64,000 bases of DNA from Trogon surrucura (lineage: Eukaryota; Chordata; Aves; Trogoniformes; Trogonidae). The notes beneath the pieces are model-generated. The model did not search any database, was not told the origin of the DNA, and was given only the letters and a program-made list of their open reading frames with translations. The position numbers and the translations under genes are program-made. The stretch is taken from NCBI GenBank assembly GCA_020746105.1, contig CM036620.1, positions 44,970,706 to 45,034,705 of the forward strand. The letters run 5' to 3'. Positions 52,172 through 64,000 of this stretch are shown here, piece after piece; positions within the stretch are counted from its first letter, which is position 1, and every line of letters begins with the position of its first letter.

Positions 52172-53301
52172 CCTTGAAGATTGATAGTTTACACGTTCTG
52201 ATGACACTAACTTCCTCTGCCCTTTCCTGCACAGCAGTGCCTTCCAATGATGCTGGGATTCTTGTCCCCGGTCTGTTGTGAGAGTGTGCATGAACTGAAC
52301 AATTATAGATTAATAGTCCAATGTTTAAATTTTAAAATTCCTGATCACAGCCCCTCTGCAGAACACTACACTTCCCATTAAAACCAGCAGACTGATTAAT
52401 CAGACAATTCAGGTGAAACTGAAGAATTCCACATCCGAGTACCTCAGAAGGAACTGATCAAGGATGAGCCTCCATTGCTGTTTGTTGAACTTTAACCAGC
52501 TGCTATTTTCAGTTTTCCTTCCCAAGTTTCTGAGGGCAGCATTCTTTGATCATGCTCCAGTAAATGAAGATCAGAGCATCAAAGGGAGTTAAATATGCTG
52601 GCAGTGAGTGTCACCAAGCTTGACTTTCAAGTGTGCAGTGCTAGGAATGTATTCAGAAATATGACAGGCACCTAGAAATGGCTTCATGAAGGGAAGAGTC
52701 TTGAGTATGGGGTCACCTAAATCTAGAAACAGGAAGTACTGAAGAAAGCAGAGTTATAAAAATTCCTGATTTTTCTTGAATTTAAATATCTATTATTTAT
52801 AGTTGTGAAGTCATTGCTTAGAATTCATTAGCCCACCCTCCAGAGGTGGAAGGTTGAATTCCTGCAACTGATAACATATAGAAAACACTAGGATGAAATT
52901 TAACATTGTTACCATAGATATCTCCATGTTAAAGTTTCAGGTTTGCCTTCAAGCTCCTTCACTGTCTGGGATTCAGAATTCCTCATGCAGTCTATGTTAA
53001 AATGTATGGTGCAGATACTCAAATGCTTCGACACTCAGTCGGGAAATTTGGCACATCTGTTTATTTTGTATTTGGTTTTGTGCTTGTTTATAACAAGAAC
53101 AAAGGTTATCAGTTGGTGTGAATGAATGATTTGAGAACTGATCACTGTGCATTAGAGCATTTTTAATACTGACCTTTTGGTTGTTCAGTACCTTGCCCCC
53201 ATAATGCTACGGTTATATTTTAGGATTTAAGCTTCATTCATGTTTATATTGACTCTACAGTCAAACTATGTATTCATTTTTATAAATGTCTGCAGGTACA
53301 A

Positions 53302-53314
53302 TTTTTTTTTTTTT
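53302..53314. repeat. T13 homopolymer
   Basis: Thirteen consecutive T residues within unique AT-rich DNA; simple repeat only. Confidence 0.85.
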
Positions 53315-53621
53315 AATCATTTACAATCCAGTGCGTAAACTTAGAGAGACGTGTTGTGTCTCAGTCTCATGAAGGAGAGTTGTCATTATCCAGTTTTTGT
53401 GCTTATAGATACCATAGGAAATGCCTTTCATGGTTCAGGTAGAGCTTAGATGCAAGGATCCAATAACCACCCACTATTTTGGATTGTAGAGCCAAGCCGT
53501 ATTATGAGCTAATGTAGTATGTATCTGCATTACCCAGAAGCTAAAAATAGAATGCTTATGCTATTTCCTAATCTCTGCCTTTCAGAAGTGTGAAGACAAT
53601 ATTAAGAATGACTTTTCTCGT

Positions 53622-54177
53622 TGTTGTGGGACAAGCCCCACGTAGCCACTCGCTCACTGTCCCCAAGTAAGGCGGGAAAGAGGATCAGGAGGGTAAAACT
53701 GGGAAAACTCCTGGGCTGAGATAAAGACAGTTTAATAAGTAAAGCAGAAACTGTGCACACAAGTAAAGCAAAATAAGTAATTCTTTCACTACTTCCCATC
53801 ATTACATAGATGTTTAGCTGTTTCCAGGAAACCAGGGCTTCAGTCATGCGTAACAGTTATCTAGGAAGACAACACCATAACTCTGAGCATCCCCTCCTGC
53901 ACCCAGCTTTTACTGCTGTGCACAGGCTCGGTGGTGTGGGATATCTGTTTGGCCAGCTGAGGTCAGCTTGCCTCTTCCAACTTCTTGTGCAGCCCCAGCA
54001 TCCTCACTGGTGGGGCAGTGTGAGAGGCAGAAAAGGCTTTGATTCTGTGTACACGCTGCTGAGCAACAGCTAAAACATCCCTGAATTAACAATGCTTTTT
54101 CCAGCTCAAATGCAAAACATAGCCCCATACTAGCTACTATGAAGAAAATTAACTGTATCCGAGCCAAAACTGGTACA
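53622..54177 (-). mobile_element. Solo ERV LTR, minus strand
   Basis: About 556 bp with TGT...ACA ends. On the minus strand the order of blocks matches a common avian ERV LTR: TGTACCAGTTTTGGCTC at the start, AGTTAATTTTCTTC, TAGTAGCTAGTATGGGGCT, GGCCAAACAGATATCCC, then TTATTAAACTGTCTTTATCT (possible polyadenylation signal ATTAAA, plus coordinates 53731-53736) and GACAGTGAGCGAGTGGCTAC near the end. No internal retroviral genes are present. The flanking five bases (CTCGT left, CTACC right) do not match, so the target duplication has decayed or the left edge is slightly misplaced. It is of a different subfamily from the LTR at 45.9 kb, though the two share TGTnCnnGTTTnGnC-like starts. Open frames inside it are not genes. 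Confidence 0.88.
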
Positions 54178-57100
54178 CTACCATTATTTGGATCATATTG
54201 ATACCCCTTCTTCCGATTCTTTGATCAGTCAGTCCAACATCTGTTTTAAAAAGAAAAAAAAAAATCCCAGAAAATGATGAGCTTTTACACTTCACCTCTT
54301 TTGCTTGAAATAAAAAAATAATAATAATTACTGGTGAAATTCTCATTTACACTACATTTTCAAAGTACTGAAATCACACTGAAATGAAAACATTTTGTCA
54401 TGGGAAAAAGGATTTACACAAATATAGGAAGTGTACCTTTTTTTTCCACGTTGATCCATCACATAAGTTATTATCACTTGCAAAATCGCGGCGTTATTAA
54501 AGGCTCAGAGAAAAATTGTGTAGGCTGTTTGGATTCCTGCTCGAAGAGGAGTTCTAGAAACAAAAAATTGTTGCACCATTGAAGGCATAGTGTACTTTTT
54601 TTCCTTCCCTTTTTGGCAGACAGTACAACGTGAACATAATTGCAATGTAAGAAAGATGAGAATGAAATGTGATTTTCAGATACTATTGTTATTGGCAAGG
54701 GCTTTATTCCATGCATCTATTTAATTTATTAACGCTTAACCTTTATGTGTGAATTGCTCCCAAATTCCTGATTGTTGAAACAGGAAATCATTTCATGGTT
54801 AACTTCAGAACACTTGTAATACTTATGAAGAATACTGTCTGAAAATAGCTTTTTCTATATATTCTAAGTGCCATTAGATTTATTTTTCTTTTTAAAATAA
54901 TCACAATCTTTTCCATACGTTTTATGTTTATTACTGCTGAATATGTTGGCTTTGCAAAGCTATGTCAGGGGGATTTATAATATATTTGCTGGTGTGTGCA
55001 TCAACAAAATTGCTAAGTTGCAACTGAAAATTCATATAATCTGTGCTAAAGCTAGGAAGACCTTACTCTTAAAATTTATATTAAATTCTCAGGACATGTG
55101 ATGAGTTTTCCACAGTAGCAGAAAAGGAAGAACCTTTTCATGTGACCTAAAGGAACGAAGTGTGAAAGTAAATGTGGTATAGTGAACATGGATCTCCAAA
55201 ATACCATTTTTATGTTTACATTTCAATGTACAGTCAATGCTTCCATATGGTCCAAACAAATAAAATTGCATTTTGCAGTGTAGTAACATGTCAGTCCAAC
55301 AGCAACCATAATAAATATTTTATTACAGATAATCTGCATTCCATTTAGACTTTAGGAAAGATACACCGTGTATGAACACATTATATATCACAATGCAAAG
55401 AGAAAAATAATGGTATGGAGAAAGAATTACCACCTAATGTACTGATTTTTCAAGTTACTGTGGTATTTTGTAATAATAATTCAACATTTAAAAAAATAAA
55501 AATAGTTTGATGACCAAGTTCTTCATAATCTATTCTCATTGCAGATTCCGCGATCATCGGAGACCCACCAGACACCGCAAATAAAGCTGAAGGTAAGATG
55601 AAACATCCTACAGCCTCAGGCTCTGGTGAGACCTGTATATCACAGTGGTGCTTTCTAAATGACACACGGTTGTCTAACTGACAGAATAGAGCAACCTACA
55701 AAATTACAATGGGCTGGTATGTGCTCAGTATACAGTGTTCTACCAACTTACCCATTATCAGTAATTTATGCTGATGCATCTGATTTACTGTTGTTGCAAT
55801 AACAGCATAGGTCAGAATATAAAATAGCATAAAGACATGTAGTGCTAACTTTAACGGATGTAAGTATTTTGTTCAAGAAGGAAGATTCAGGATGATAAAT
55901 TCTCTACCCTGTCACCAGACTTATCAAGAATGAAACATAATAGAATAAGTAATGAAATTCTGGAAATGAACTATTAAATTTCTTGTGAGAGTTCTCAAGT
56001 TTGCACAAGAAACTACTGTTGCCTATGTATGCCATATTGTGATGTTTTTTAATGATGTCCCTCTTTAGGTTAACAATTTGCAAATGTCATTTGTAGCTGT
56101 GACCTCAACTCAGCTGAAAGCACATAAGGTGCCAGCGCTCTGAAATGGCAGCTGTTGGTGCCCACTCAGAAGTGTTTGTATTTGGCAGCGATCTGGCTGT
56201 GAGCAAACCTTAATCTGTCTTATGAGTACTTACATAGCAACTGTACTGAATTGAGCAAGTACCTTGGGTTTTGTGTTGTTTCTTTTTTTTTTTCCCTTTG
56301 GTTTTAGCTCAGTGATTTTTTCTCAATGGTAACCAAAGTCAAGTAATCTAAAGCTTGTGAACCTCACAAAAAGGATTCATTTAAAACCATATTCTGCATC
56401 TTGTGACACCAAATGGAAAGTGTGTTCTTCTATATGACTACAAAAGATTTTAGAATAGCGATCAGATACACGTTCTGCTCATTAATGTTTGTACAGTATC
56501 CTGCCTTAAAAGAGCTACAGTTTCCTAGAGCAAGTCATTCAGAATTCGACTACACTCTTCAAGTTTAATAGATTGAGCTCTTTGAGTTCCCTTACCTCCT
56601 CCTGATTGATGGTTTGTTTCTTCTTTTAATACAAAATTCAGTAAAATTTCCCACAGTGAAAAGGGTCTTTTAATTATAAAACACCAGCATGTGGGAATGA
56701 TTCAATTTACACATCAGAAAAGTTCAGTTACTTGACCATAATTTATTTTTTGTGCTGATCATTTACAGACCACAGATTCTTCTTCCCCCCTTGCCCCCCT
56801 TCTTGCTTGCTCTCTCCATGTAAAAGAATAAAAATCTCAATAACCTGGAAAAGGCTTTAGATATTGTATCACTTAGTCATCAGAACTAGTCTTCATTTTC
56901 AGACTTTTTTTGTACCAGCTTTTATCTCTTTTTTCATTTCCTAGCTATGTTGCCATATTTAATTTAAATGTGTTCTGTAATTGCTGAGTAATACAGTTTT
57001 CTCTTGAATCTGCCAAAGCGGTAGTGTAAGTAAGGAGGGGTAGGGTATCTCAGTCATGGAACTGTGAACATAAGAGATATTGCCTAAAAAAGTTATTTGC

Positions 57101-58418
57101 AGTTCTAACGTTGCATACAGCACAACTGACCATTACGGCTTTCTTCGGTAGCCTTCTCCAGCAGTTTCACTTGTCTCTTGCAGGGAATAATAAAACTCTA
57201 TATTTATTTTTTTTAGGGTTTGTGGGGGCTTTTTTAATGATTGATTAATTAACTAATCTGAAATAAAGGTATGGAAGGAATGGAAAATTTCCATGTAATT
57301 CCTCTTGTGCACTATTAGTCTTCTATATTGTTTTATTTTCAGAACATAGCTTAGGACTTGCATGGGTAGGTATAGCAGCTTTTAACGACAAAGCTTTGTA
57401 GATTTTAAATGTGATTTTCCTAGCAAAATCAAAGAAGTTAATCTTGCTTTGCACTCGTTATTGGCATAAGAGAAATAAGCGGTAAAAATGCCCAGAATAC
57501 CACTCATACAGATAGTTTTAAATACATTTACAGATATGTTCTTATATTTATTTTGGTTTTAATCAAATGTGGTTTGTGACTGAGAACCATTAGATTATAT
57601 TATACTCATTTTAGAATAAATACCTGTAGGGAATTGTAGGTGTGTATCATTTATTCTAGGCTGTATATATAATTTTGGTATTCAGCTGAATATGTAACAA
57701 TATTTACTGGTTGGCTATTTGTTGCAGCACACATACAAAGGCAATGTCTGTGCTAATGTAACACTTGCTACTTGCTACTTTTTTGCTTTTTTAGAATTTA
57801 ATTTAGTCTGGTTTCCTCTTGGAAGGTATGTATGAATAGTACTCAAATGAAACATGTCAAACTTAGGGCAGTTCTTCAAATTCTTTTCACCTATTTGTAA
57901 AATGCTCCTTTACCCTGGACTAAGCGATTAAACTAAAACAGCCAACGTGAATATGTGTTTTGTAGTGTCCCTATGAGAGAGAAACTGAAAGGCTGTTTTT
58001 GTGATATCTGTACCTGCCGCAGTTTGGATATGCTTTTGTTTAGAAACACAAATGTATCTCTGAATAAGACTTACTAGCTGAACCTAGCATGTGCTTGTAA
58101 ACCTCACCAATGTAAGATGTTATCTTTCATTGTCCATTTAGCTATTACAGGCTAAAGGAAGCCACTAATTCTACCTGTTTGATTTCACAAATTTAAGTTT
58201 CCGCTACCACAGCTTTCACTGATTCACCTGTACTTTACTGCACTCAAAGCCTTCGTATTAAAGGGAGCAATTCAGATCACACAGGGACAGCAATTAATAA
58301 GATCAGTGAATGCAGTAACAGATCTTTCCAGTCCTTAATAATGTTCATACAGGCATACATCTTTATACTAAGTATACCTGGCATTTATTTCCAAAAGTTA
58401 ATATTTAAAATTCTTTAT
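54178..58418. other. Unique AT-rich DNA around a candidate small exon
   Basis: No named repeat. The only gene-like signal is the small exon candidate at 55545-55592. Homopolymer T-runs occur near 56283-56293. Confidence 0.55.
55545..55592 (+). CDS. Candidate 48-base coding exon (unidentified gene)
   Basis: A plus-strand block with good splice signals on both sides: acceptor TATTCTCATTGCAG ending at 55544 and donor AAG|GTAAGA at 55592/55593. It is 48 bases long, a multiple of three, so its inclusion would keep frame. Two frames are open: phase 0 gives IPRSSETHQTPQIKLK, and the frame starting with the third base gives SAIIGDPPDTANKAE; the remaining frame stops. Four CpGs in 48 bases, in a region almost free of CpG, suggest selection against mutation. 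I cannot name the protein. If real, the window lies within a long gene on the plus strand with very large introns. RNA-seq junctions or cross-species alignment would settle it. Confidence 0.42.
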
Positions 58419-59009
58419 GAAGGGGAGTAGCAAGTAGGTCAAGAGAGGTCCTCCTGCCCCTCTACTCTGCCCTGGTGAGGCCACATCTGGAATATTGTGT
58501 CCAGTTCTGGGCCCCTCAGTTCAAGAAGGACAGGGAGCTGCTTGAGAGAGTCCAGCGTAGAGCCACAAAGATGGTGAAGGGAGTGGAGCATCTCCCTTAT
58601 GAGGAAAGGCTGAAGGAGCTGGGTCTCTTTAGCTTGGAGAAGAGGAGGCTGAGGGGTGACCTCATTAATGTTTATAAATATGTCAAGGGGGAATGTCAGG
58701 AGGATGGAGCCAGGCTCTTTTCAGCAGCGTCCACTGACAAGACAAGGGGCAATGGGTGGAAGCTGGAACACAGGAGGTTCCAGAAAAATACGAGGAAAAA
58801 CTTTTTTACTGTGAGGGTGACCGAGCACTAGAACAGGCTGCCCAGGGAGGTTGTGGAATCTCCTTCTCTTGAGACATTCAAAACCCGCCTGGACGCGTTC
58901 CTGTGCGCTCTGGTGTAGGTGATCCTGCTCTGGCAGGGGGGTTGGACTAGATGATCTTTAAGGTCCCTTCCAACCTTTAACATTCTGTGATTCTGTGATT
59001 CTGTGATCT
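58419..59009 (+). mobile_element. CR1 LINE, best-preserved copy, plus strand
   Basis: About 590 bases of CR1: the ORF2 C-terminal coding region and complete 3' end. The frame includes [60 protein letters not shown] and FFTVRVTEH, then hits a TAG at 58829-58831 in place of the conserved tryptophan codon. Beyond it the coding phrase [10 protein letters not shown] and the C-terminus are intact in the same frame. The 3' end has three tandem ATTCTGTG octamers (58982-59005), the CR1 hallmark recognised during target-primed reverse transcription. Strong 5' truncation makes it immobile. It belongs to the same subfamily as the inverted copy at 12791-13272. Confidence 0.97.
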
Positions 59010-61154
59010 CTGAATAAGAATAAAGCTTTGTGTCTTCCATCTGACCAGCATGTTGTGCTGAGTAAATGTTCACATACGTGATATCACAAATATTTGTATG
59101 GAAGATGGATTGTACTTTTCTTACAAAAAAAACTACCGTTAGATAGATACAGTTACTTTTTTAAGACAATCAATTAATTGAAGTCCCCTGTTCTTCTACA
59201 ACAGTATACCTGAAACCATGAACAGGCAGTGTTTGCAAATGACTCCCAGGGTTGGGAGTTTTAACATTCTGTGTCCTGAAAGGTGCAACCAACCAGTCCG
59301 TACTCCTCCTGCTGATGCAGTAGGAGTCCTGTGATGGTTCTTCTTGGGGTTTTATTGGAATTTCCCATAATGGCTTCCAGCTCTGCTTAATAGGTCTCCA
59401 CTATAGCTATAAAAAAATCCAAATGGTCCTGGTGTCAGGAAGGTCTCTACTGAGAGCAATTTTTAGATACTTTTAAATCCTTCTTCTTCTGGGCCATTAT
59501 CTTATGACTGTTTGCTACTGTAAACAATAAGCTAAAATCAATAGCCCAGTGCAAAGCTTATTAATTTTCATGGTAGATGAAAGTTTCTCATTGTGATTTT
59601 TATCATGACATTTTTAATGATCGTTTATTTTCAACTTCTGTGGCTTATATGCTAGCATTTTTCTTCAGGTTGTATTCATGACATTCAAAGGATGTCACAC
59701 ACTGTGTTAAAGGCTGATATTTTAATAGAGGTTTCTCTGTTTAAAAGATGTCCTGATGATACTATTTTGTGGCAGAAGTTATTATAGTCACAACCTTTTT
59801 GCTTTTTTTGCTTTTTGCTTTTCCTAACATGATAATGTACATAAGTGTTGAGCTTCCAGTAAGACCGTGATGTTTCCACCTCAATACAAAGAGCTTACGG
59901 TTTCTGCTGTGTTGTATATATTTTTGGACACCCATGGAATTTTTCATTCAGTAGATAGGGATTGCAGTGACTTAGTCTCCTGTTGTAACTTGACTCTTTC
60001 TATGCACGAAATTTCACGGCATCTTGAGTCATTGCATTGCTGATACAGGAATCAGAACTGAATTTCCAGCTGATAGTAGGCCCACCTCCCTGATACTACA
60101 TATTTTGTTTTGTTTGGGTTTTTTTACAGTTATGCATTTCTATTATTACTGTTTAAATACTGATTTTATTCCTCTACGTTACTTTCAAATCTTCATCAGA
60201 CTACCTATATTTATAGAGGTGTGCCAAAGGAAAGATTTTATCAAGTTATCCTCAGTAGAGTAAAAATGTATCATACTCAATCATTGAACTGTTTTCTTCT
60301 CATGGCAATCAGTCAGTTGTGGACACCTGCGTTATTGGGTGGATGGTTTAATAATTGCAGACACTTACAGCATCTTTACACAAAATTGCACTATTCTTCC
60401 TGTTAGTTGTAGATCTGAGAAATGATTTCTTAAAAAGAATACCTTTGCCACCAGTAGGCAGTGGCAAAGATAATTCTGAGCAGTAGTCTGAAGAGCAGCC
60501 TCAGAAGGTGGAAGGATAGCTGTTCAGCCCAGTGCTTTCTGTTAATAGTTCTCTAAGGGTGGTTTAGGGCCAGGATTCTCCTCTCCTGGTAAAATTTCAC
60601 AATTTTCTGCCATACTTATCAAGAGAAATTTCTCAGTCTCTAATATTCTTAGTCATCAGGAATTTGGTGTACCCTCTGTTTAAAGCCCTCCTTGAGATGT
60701 ATTATTAATTCAGCCTCTCAAGCCAATATCTCAAGATATTAAAGCTGCTAAATTTTAGTCTGTTATCATCACAATCAACATCATACTTTTTATCAGAAGT
60801 GGCCAGACCTGTTTGATCCATAATGAGCTCAATTTTGTCAGGCTATGAAGCAGTTCCTGAGCGTATCTAACTTAACCTGTTAAACAGCAGAATAAAATGA
60901 AGAGATGCCTCCTTTGTAAAGCTCAGGTGAAAGTGACTCCTAACAAGTTCCTGTTTTGCCAGGAGAGCAGGATCCTGAACCTCTTGAGATTGCACCGGAA
61001 AGTGAAAATTAGCTCTTATCCTTGAGCCTTAGCGCAACCTGCTGGCATAGCCACAGGCAAGAGACAGTAGCTATAGACTTTGTGTTCTGTTTCATCAAGG
61101 CAGGGCTGACTTAATGCATACAGGTCATCAAGTGTTCTGGGAAATAGATATGTT
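59010..61154. other. Unique AT-rich DNA, no gene recognised
   Basis: No repeat family or gene seen. Short frames only. Confidence 0.6.
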
Positions 61155-61262
61155 GTAGACGTGGTGCTTACAGCCATGGTTTAGTGATGGACTTGGTAGT
61201 GTTAACAGTTGGCCTTGATGGTCTTAAGGGTCTTTTCCAGCCTAAATGATTCTGTGATTCTC
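61155..61262 (+). mobile_element. CR1 LINE, old 3' tail fragment
   Basis: Plus-orientation remnant of a CR1 3' end: GGTTTAGTGATGGACTTGG, then GTTGGCCTTGATGGTCTTAA, GGTCTTTTCCAGCC and the tail ATGATTCTGTGATTCT. This wording belongs to a different CR1 subfamily from the copy at 58.4 kb. No coding part remains. Confidence 0.85.
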
Positions 61263-64000
61263 TAATTATTGATTTTTTTAATGTGAAAACATGCCTTTGT
61301 TCTTAGGAACCATTTCTCCCTTTAGTGGTAGGATTCTGCTTTGGAGCATTTGCAGAGAGAACAGGCAAAATAGTGGATTCCCTTTCAGACTACAGAGCAA
61401 CGGGAAAAACACTGTGCATGGGGAGGTGCTACATCAGCGCAATTGTTGAGTTTCAGTACTGTCTTTTAGGACCCTTTACTGTGCGGCAAAACTTGCTTTT
61501 AGTTCAATCACTTGTTGATATTAACAGAGATGTTGTTCAATCCAGGATCAAAGAGCAGATATCACAGGTGATAAATTCTAGAAGATGCTGTCATTGTTGG
61601 TCTCTCACAAAATTTAGACTAAGTGGATAGAATAATAGTAATGTTTTACTTCCTATATAGAGAACCAAATTCTTTTTTTCCAGTAAAAAATATTTACAAT
61701 GAAATAGAAATTGGGTTTTGTCAAATATTATGAATACAGCTGAACTAATTAGGATGTGGGTGTTTTGAGTAGTACATTACATAAAAAAGAACAGAGACTT
61801 TTCTCTAATAATTCTCATTTTTAAAATTTTTTCTTTAGTTTTGTTCTCTTTTGCTCATACTGTGTACCACTTGCATGCCAAAAAGGAAGGAAAACAAAAA
61901 AGGAGGAAAAAAATCTAAGATTTTTCTTTTGGGTTTCTTAAGCAGAGTGCTAAATAAAGTTGATAGCCAGTTTCACATTTGCAGCATCATAACAGCACGT
62001 TTAAAAGTAGTCCAGTTGATGCTTTGAGTTGCCACAAGTTATTTTAAGATGCTCAATTATTTTTGAGCCACTGAGCTATTGTTTCAGCAAACTTTTTTGT
62101 TATTTCCCTTCAAGAGGCTAAAAATCCATTCTTGTGGTTTGTTATGGTTCTTTGAACTGCTTTTTATGGCCAATTTGTGATAGATTTTGTACTGTGATTT
62201 TTATGTTTAGTCTACTGAATCCATCTAACCTGAATAGCCCGAGGGAGGTAAGTCAGGAAGCATAGAAATCAAGAAAACCTGAAGCTGGTACTTCAAGCCA
62301 AACCAGAAGCTAGTATAACTCAATTTGTCAGTGAGAATTTTTTCTGAAAGAACAAAGACCTTGATTATTTTTCCCTGTATTCTGCCTTTGTGTTTAAAAA
62401 TTGTGATTTCTGAATGTAATAAGAAACATAACTTAAGGTGTTGCTGGCTTGAGGTAGAGTTTAATGATCTCTATAGGAAGGGGTGTAGTTTCTTGAAGCA
62501 AATTTCACTTCTAGATCTATTCTGATGGGGTTTTGGAGAGGTTTTGAGACATTACCTTCAGTTAATAGTGACAGAAAGGGACATTTTCATGCTTCTAGTT
62601 TGATGGCGAGTTGGTCTCAGGTTCTGTTGTCATCCATATCCTTTTCTCCAGCATCTGACAGATATCAGGAAGAGGTTGTGCAGTGGCTTAGTACGCTTGA
62701 GGCTGCTGTACAAATTATGTTGTTCATTCATTTTAACATTACAGTAAGACAAGCAGAAAGGTGAATAGAAGCTTTATGGATGTCAGTAAGATGGTCATTG
62801 ACCTGATTGTCTTGTAATGGGAAAAAAATGAAACAAGAACAGATCATTTGAATGACACAAGTCAATGAACCAGATGGAACTCATTAGAAAATAGGGATCT
62901 GGTTGGTTATACATAGACTTCCCAAGAACTGTTCAGCAGTATATAAATTAATAGTAAGTACCAAAATCCAGATGTAGAAAACAGATATATGATACAGGCT
63001 CCATGTTAAATTTTTAACTTACTTTATAATAGCTATGTCAGAGACCATGAAAAAGTCTAAAATACATGCTTCGTTTATTCTCCTTTTATCAATCATATGG
63101 GTAATGCTGTTTATATAAAAGTAGGGATCCTTAACAGGGTCCTACAGAGCTTTGGGAAAGTCTCCAAAAATTGCAGCTCCAGCACATGTGAAGCTGAATG
63201 TGAGGCCTGAGGTGTACCATAGACAGTCAAATTACAAATTATTTTTTTCAGTAATTATTTCAGTAATTGTGTAATTAATATATATTATTTCACATCTCTT
63301 TCTTCAGCAACGTTAGCTTTGCTGTTTAATCCTTCACTTCTTTCTTTTTTTTAAAAAAATACTCCTCTAGTCTGCTTGCTACCCAATTGACAGAGGTAGT
63401 TATGTATTTAGTCACCTGATGTAAGAGACGCTGCAAGCTACCTTCCACAAACACCTAACAGATATGGTCCCTATGCCTGAGTCTGGGAGCTCCAAGTGCA
63501 GTTTTGGAGGTTTCACAAGTATTACCATTACTGAGTACATATCTGTCATGTGGAAAAAAAGGTCTAGTCTTAGCTGTAAATGCAGAGAATTACAAGTCAT
63601 TTCCCTTGGAGCAGTAAATGCTTTTTTGTCTATCTAGATTTTTGTTATATGTTTTTCGCAGTAAGTCCTAACAGTGCTGTGCTATGTCATTAAAATATCA
63701 AAATCTAATAAGTCAGCTAGCAATAAATGGAAAAAATAGAAATCCATAGCAAAGATTAGTGATATCTAAAAGTGGTTTATGGGTCCTAGAGGGATTCCTC
63801 CTTTTTTAACAACAAAGTGCAGAGTGAAAGAATATGCACAGCTTACTTTGTCTTCCTATTTCTTTTGATCTGAAAGAACAATCAGATAAGGCTGATTTCT
63901 GAAGGCAGTTCAGAATGAACAGATTTCAGTTGCCCCCAGTGATAACCATCGTTGTCAACAGGAGGCATTGCAGGTACTGACACTAGAGCCTTAAATGTTC
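61263..64000. other. Unique AT-rich DNA with one long open frame
   Basis: No named repeat. The frame from about 61307 to 61630 is described separately. The rest has short frames only, for example 62525-62764 and 63412-63600, without domains or paired splice sites. Confidence 0.55.
61307..61630 (+). other. Open stretch of about 107 codons, unrecognised
   Basis: Plus-strand frame open from just after a TAG to TAG at 61628-61630. The peptide looks fairly protein-like (EPFLPLVVGFCFGAFAERTG, then SLVDINRDVVQSRIKEQISQ). It is preceded by a pyrimidine-rich acceptor (CATTTCTCCCTTTAG, ending 61325) and contains a possible donor CACAG|GTGATA at 61567/61568, which would define a 242-base exon. No ATG opens it near the start. 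I know no protein it matches. It could be an exon, an ancient retroelement remnant or a chance open frame. Confidence 0.17.

Larger units (their letters stand above)
46663..53621. other. Seven kilobases of unique AT-rich DNA
   Basis: No gene or named repeat. Contains a TATA-rich stretch (50470-50770) with a 14-bp perfect palindrome, a nested hairpin cluster (51371-51426) and a T16 run (52156-52171). A very short sequence at 49401-49409 sits between strong splice signals but was not accepted as an exon. Confidence 0.6.

Noticed and set aside
53602..54167. Open frames of 81-87 codons on both strands
   Set aside because: Within the second solo LTR.
1..64000. tRNA, rRNA, CRISPR arrays, bacterial operons or prophage genes
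   Set aside because: Looked for in both strands; no cloverleaf-type motifs, spaced direct repeats or dense gene order. The sequence is vertebrate.

Overview
This window is nuclear DNA from a bird. The evidence is the repeat content: seven 3' pieces of CR1 LINEs, several ending in the tandem ATTCTGTG/ATTCTATG octamer tail, and two endogenous-retrovirus (ERVL-type) long terminal repeats of the kind common in avian genomes. Other sauropsids also carry CR1, but the LTR family points to Aves. The background is clearly AT-rich and CpG-poor, with no dense gene structure. It is best read as a gene desert or as the interior of very large introns. There is no bacterial-type gene organisation, tRNA, rRNA or CRISPR array, and no complete protein-coding gene could be supported. 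Most ATG-to-stop frames are short chance frames or lie inside repeats.

Layout: 1-8114 is unique AT-rich DNA with A-runs. 8115-8400 is an isolated CpG island with GC boxes. 8401-12790 is unique DNA with a small CR1 tail (10769-10868). 12791-13272 is a minus-strand CR1. 13273-19509 is unique. 19510-19874 is a decayed LTR-like piece. 24143-25590 is an unusual CR1 that joins ORF1 sequence directly to the 3' end of ORF2. 27651-28011 is an older CR1. 33163-33311 and 55545-55592 are plus-strand exon-like blocks with splice signals, the second being the stronger. 38560-39650 is an AT-rich stretch that resembles vertebrate conserved noncoding DNA. 43558-43660 is another CR1 tail. 45893-46662 is a complete solo LTR with a perfect 5-bp target duplication. 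53622-54177 is a second solo LTR. 58419-59009 is the best-preserved CR1. 61155-61262 is a CR1 tail. The rest, to 64000, is unique DNA.

How the parts might work together: if the CpG island is a promoter reading rightward, and the exon-like blocks at 33.2 kb and 55.5 kb are real, they would be parts of one long plus-strand transcript spanning at least 47 kb. That is inference only; neither product was recognised. No new biological system is evident. The most useful leads are the small exon, the lone CpG island, the ORF1-ORF2 junction CR1, and several compact inverted repeats (26579-26647, 31456-31496, 51371-51426).
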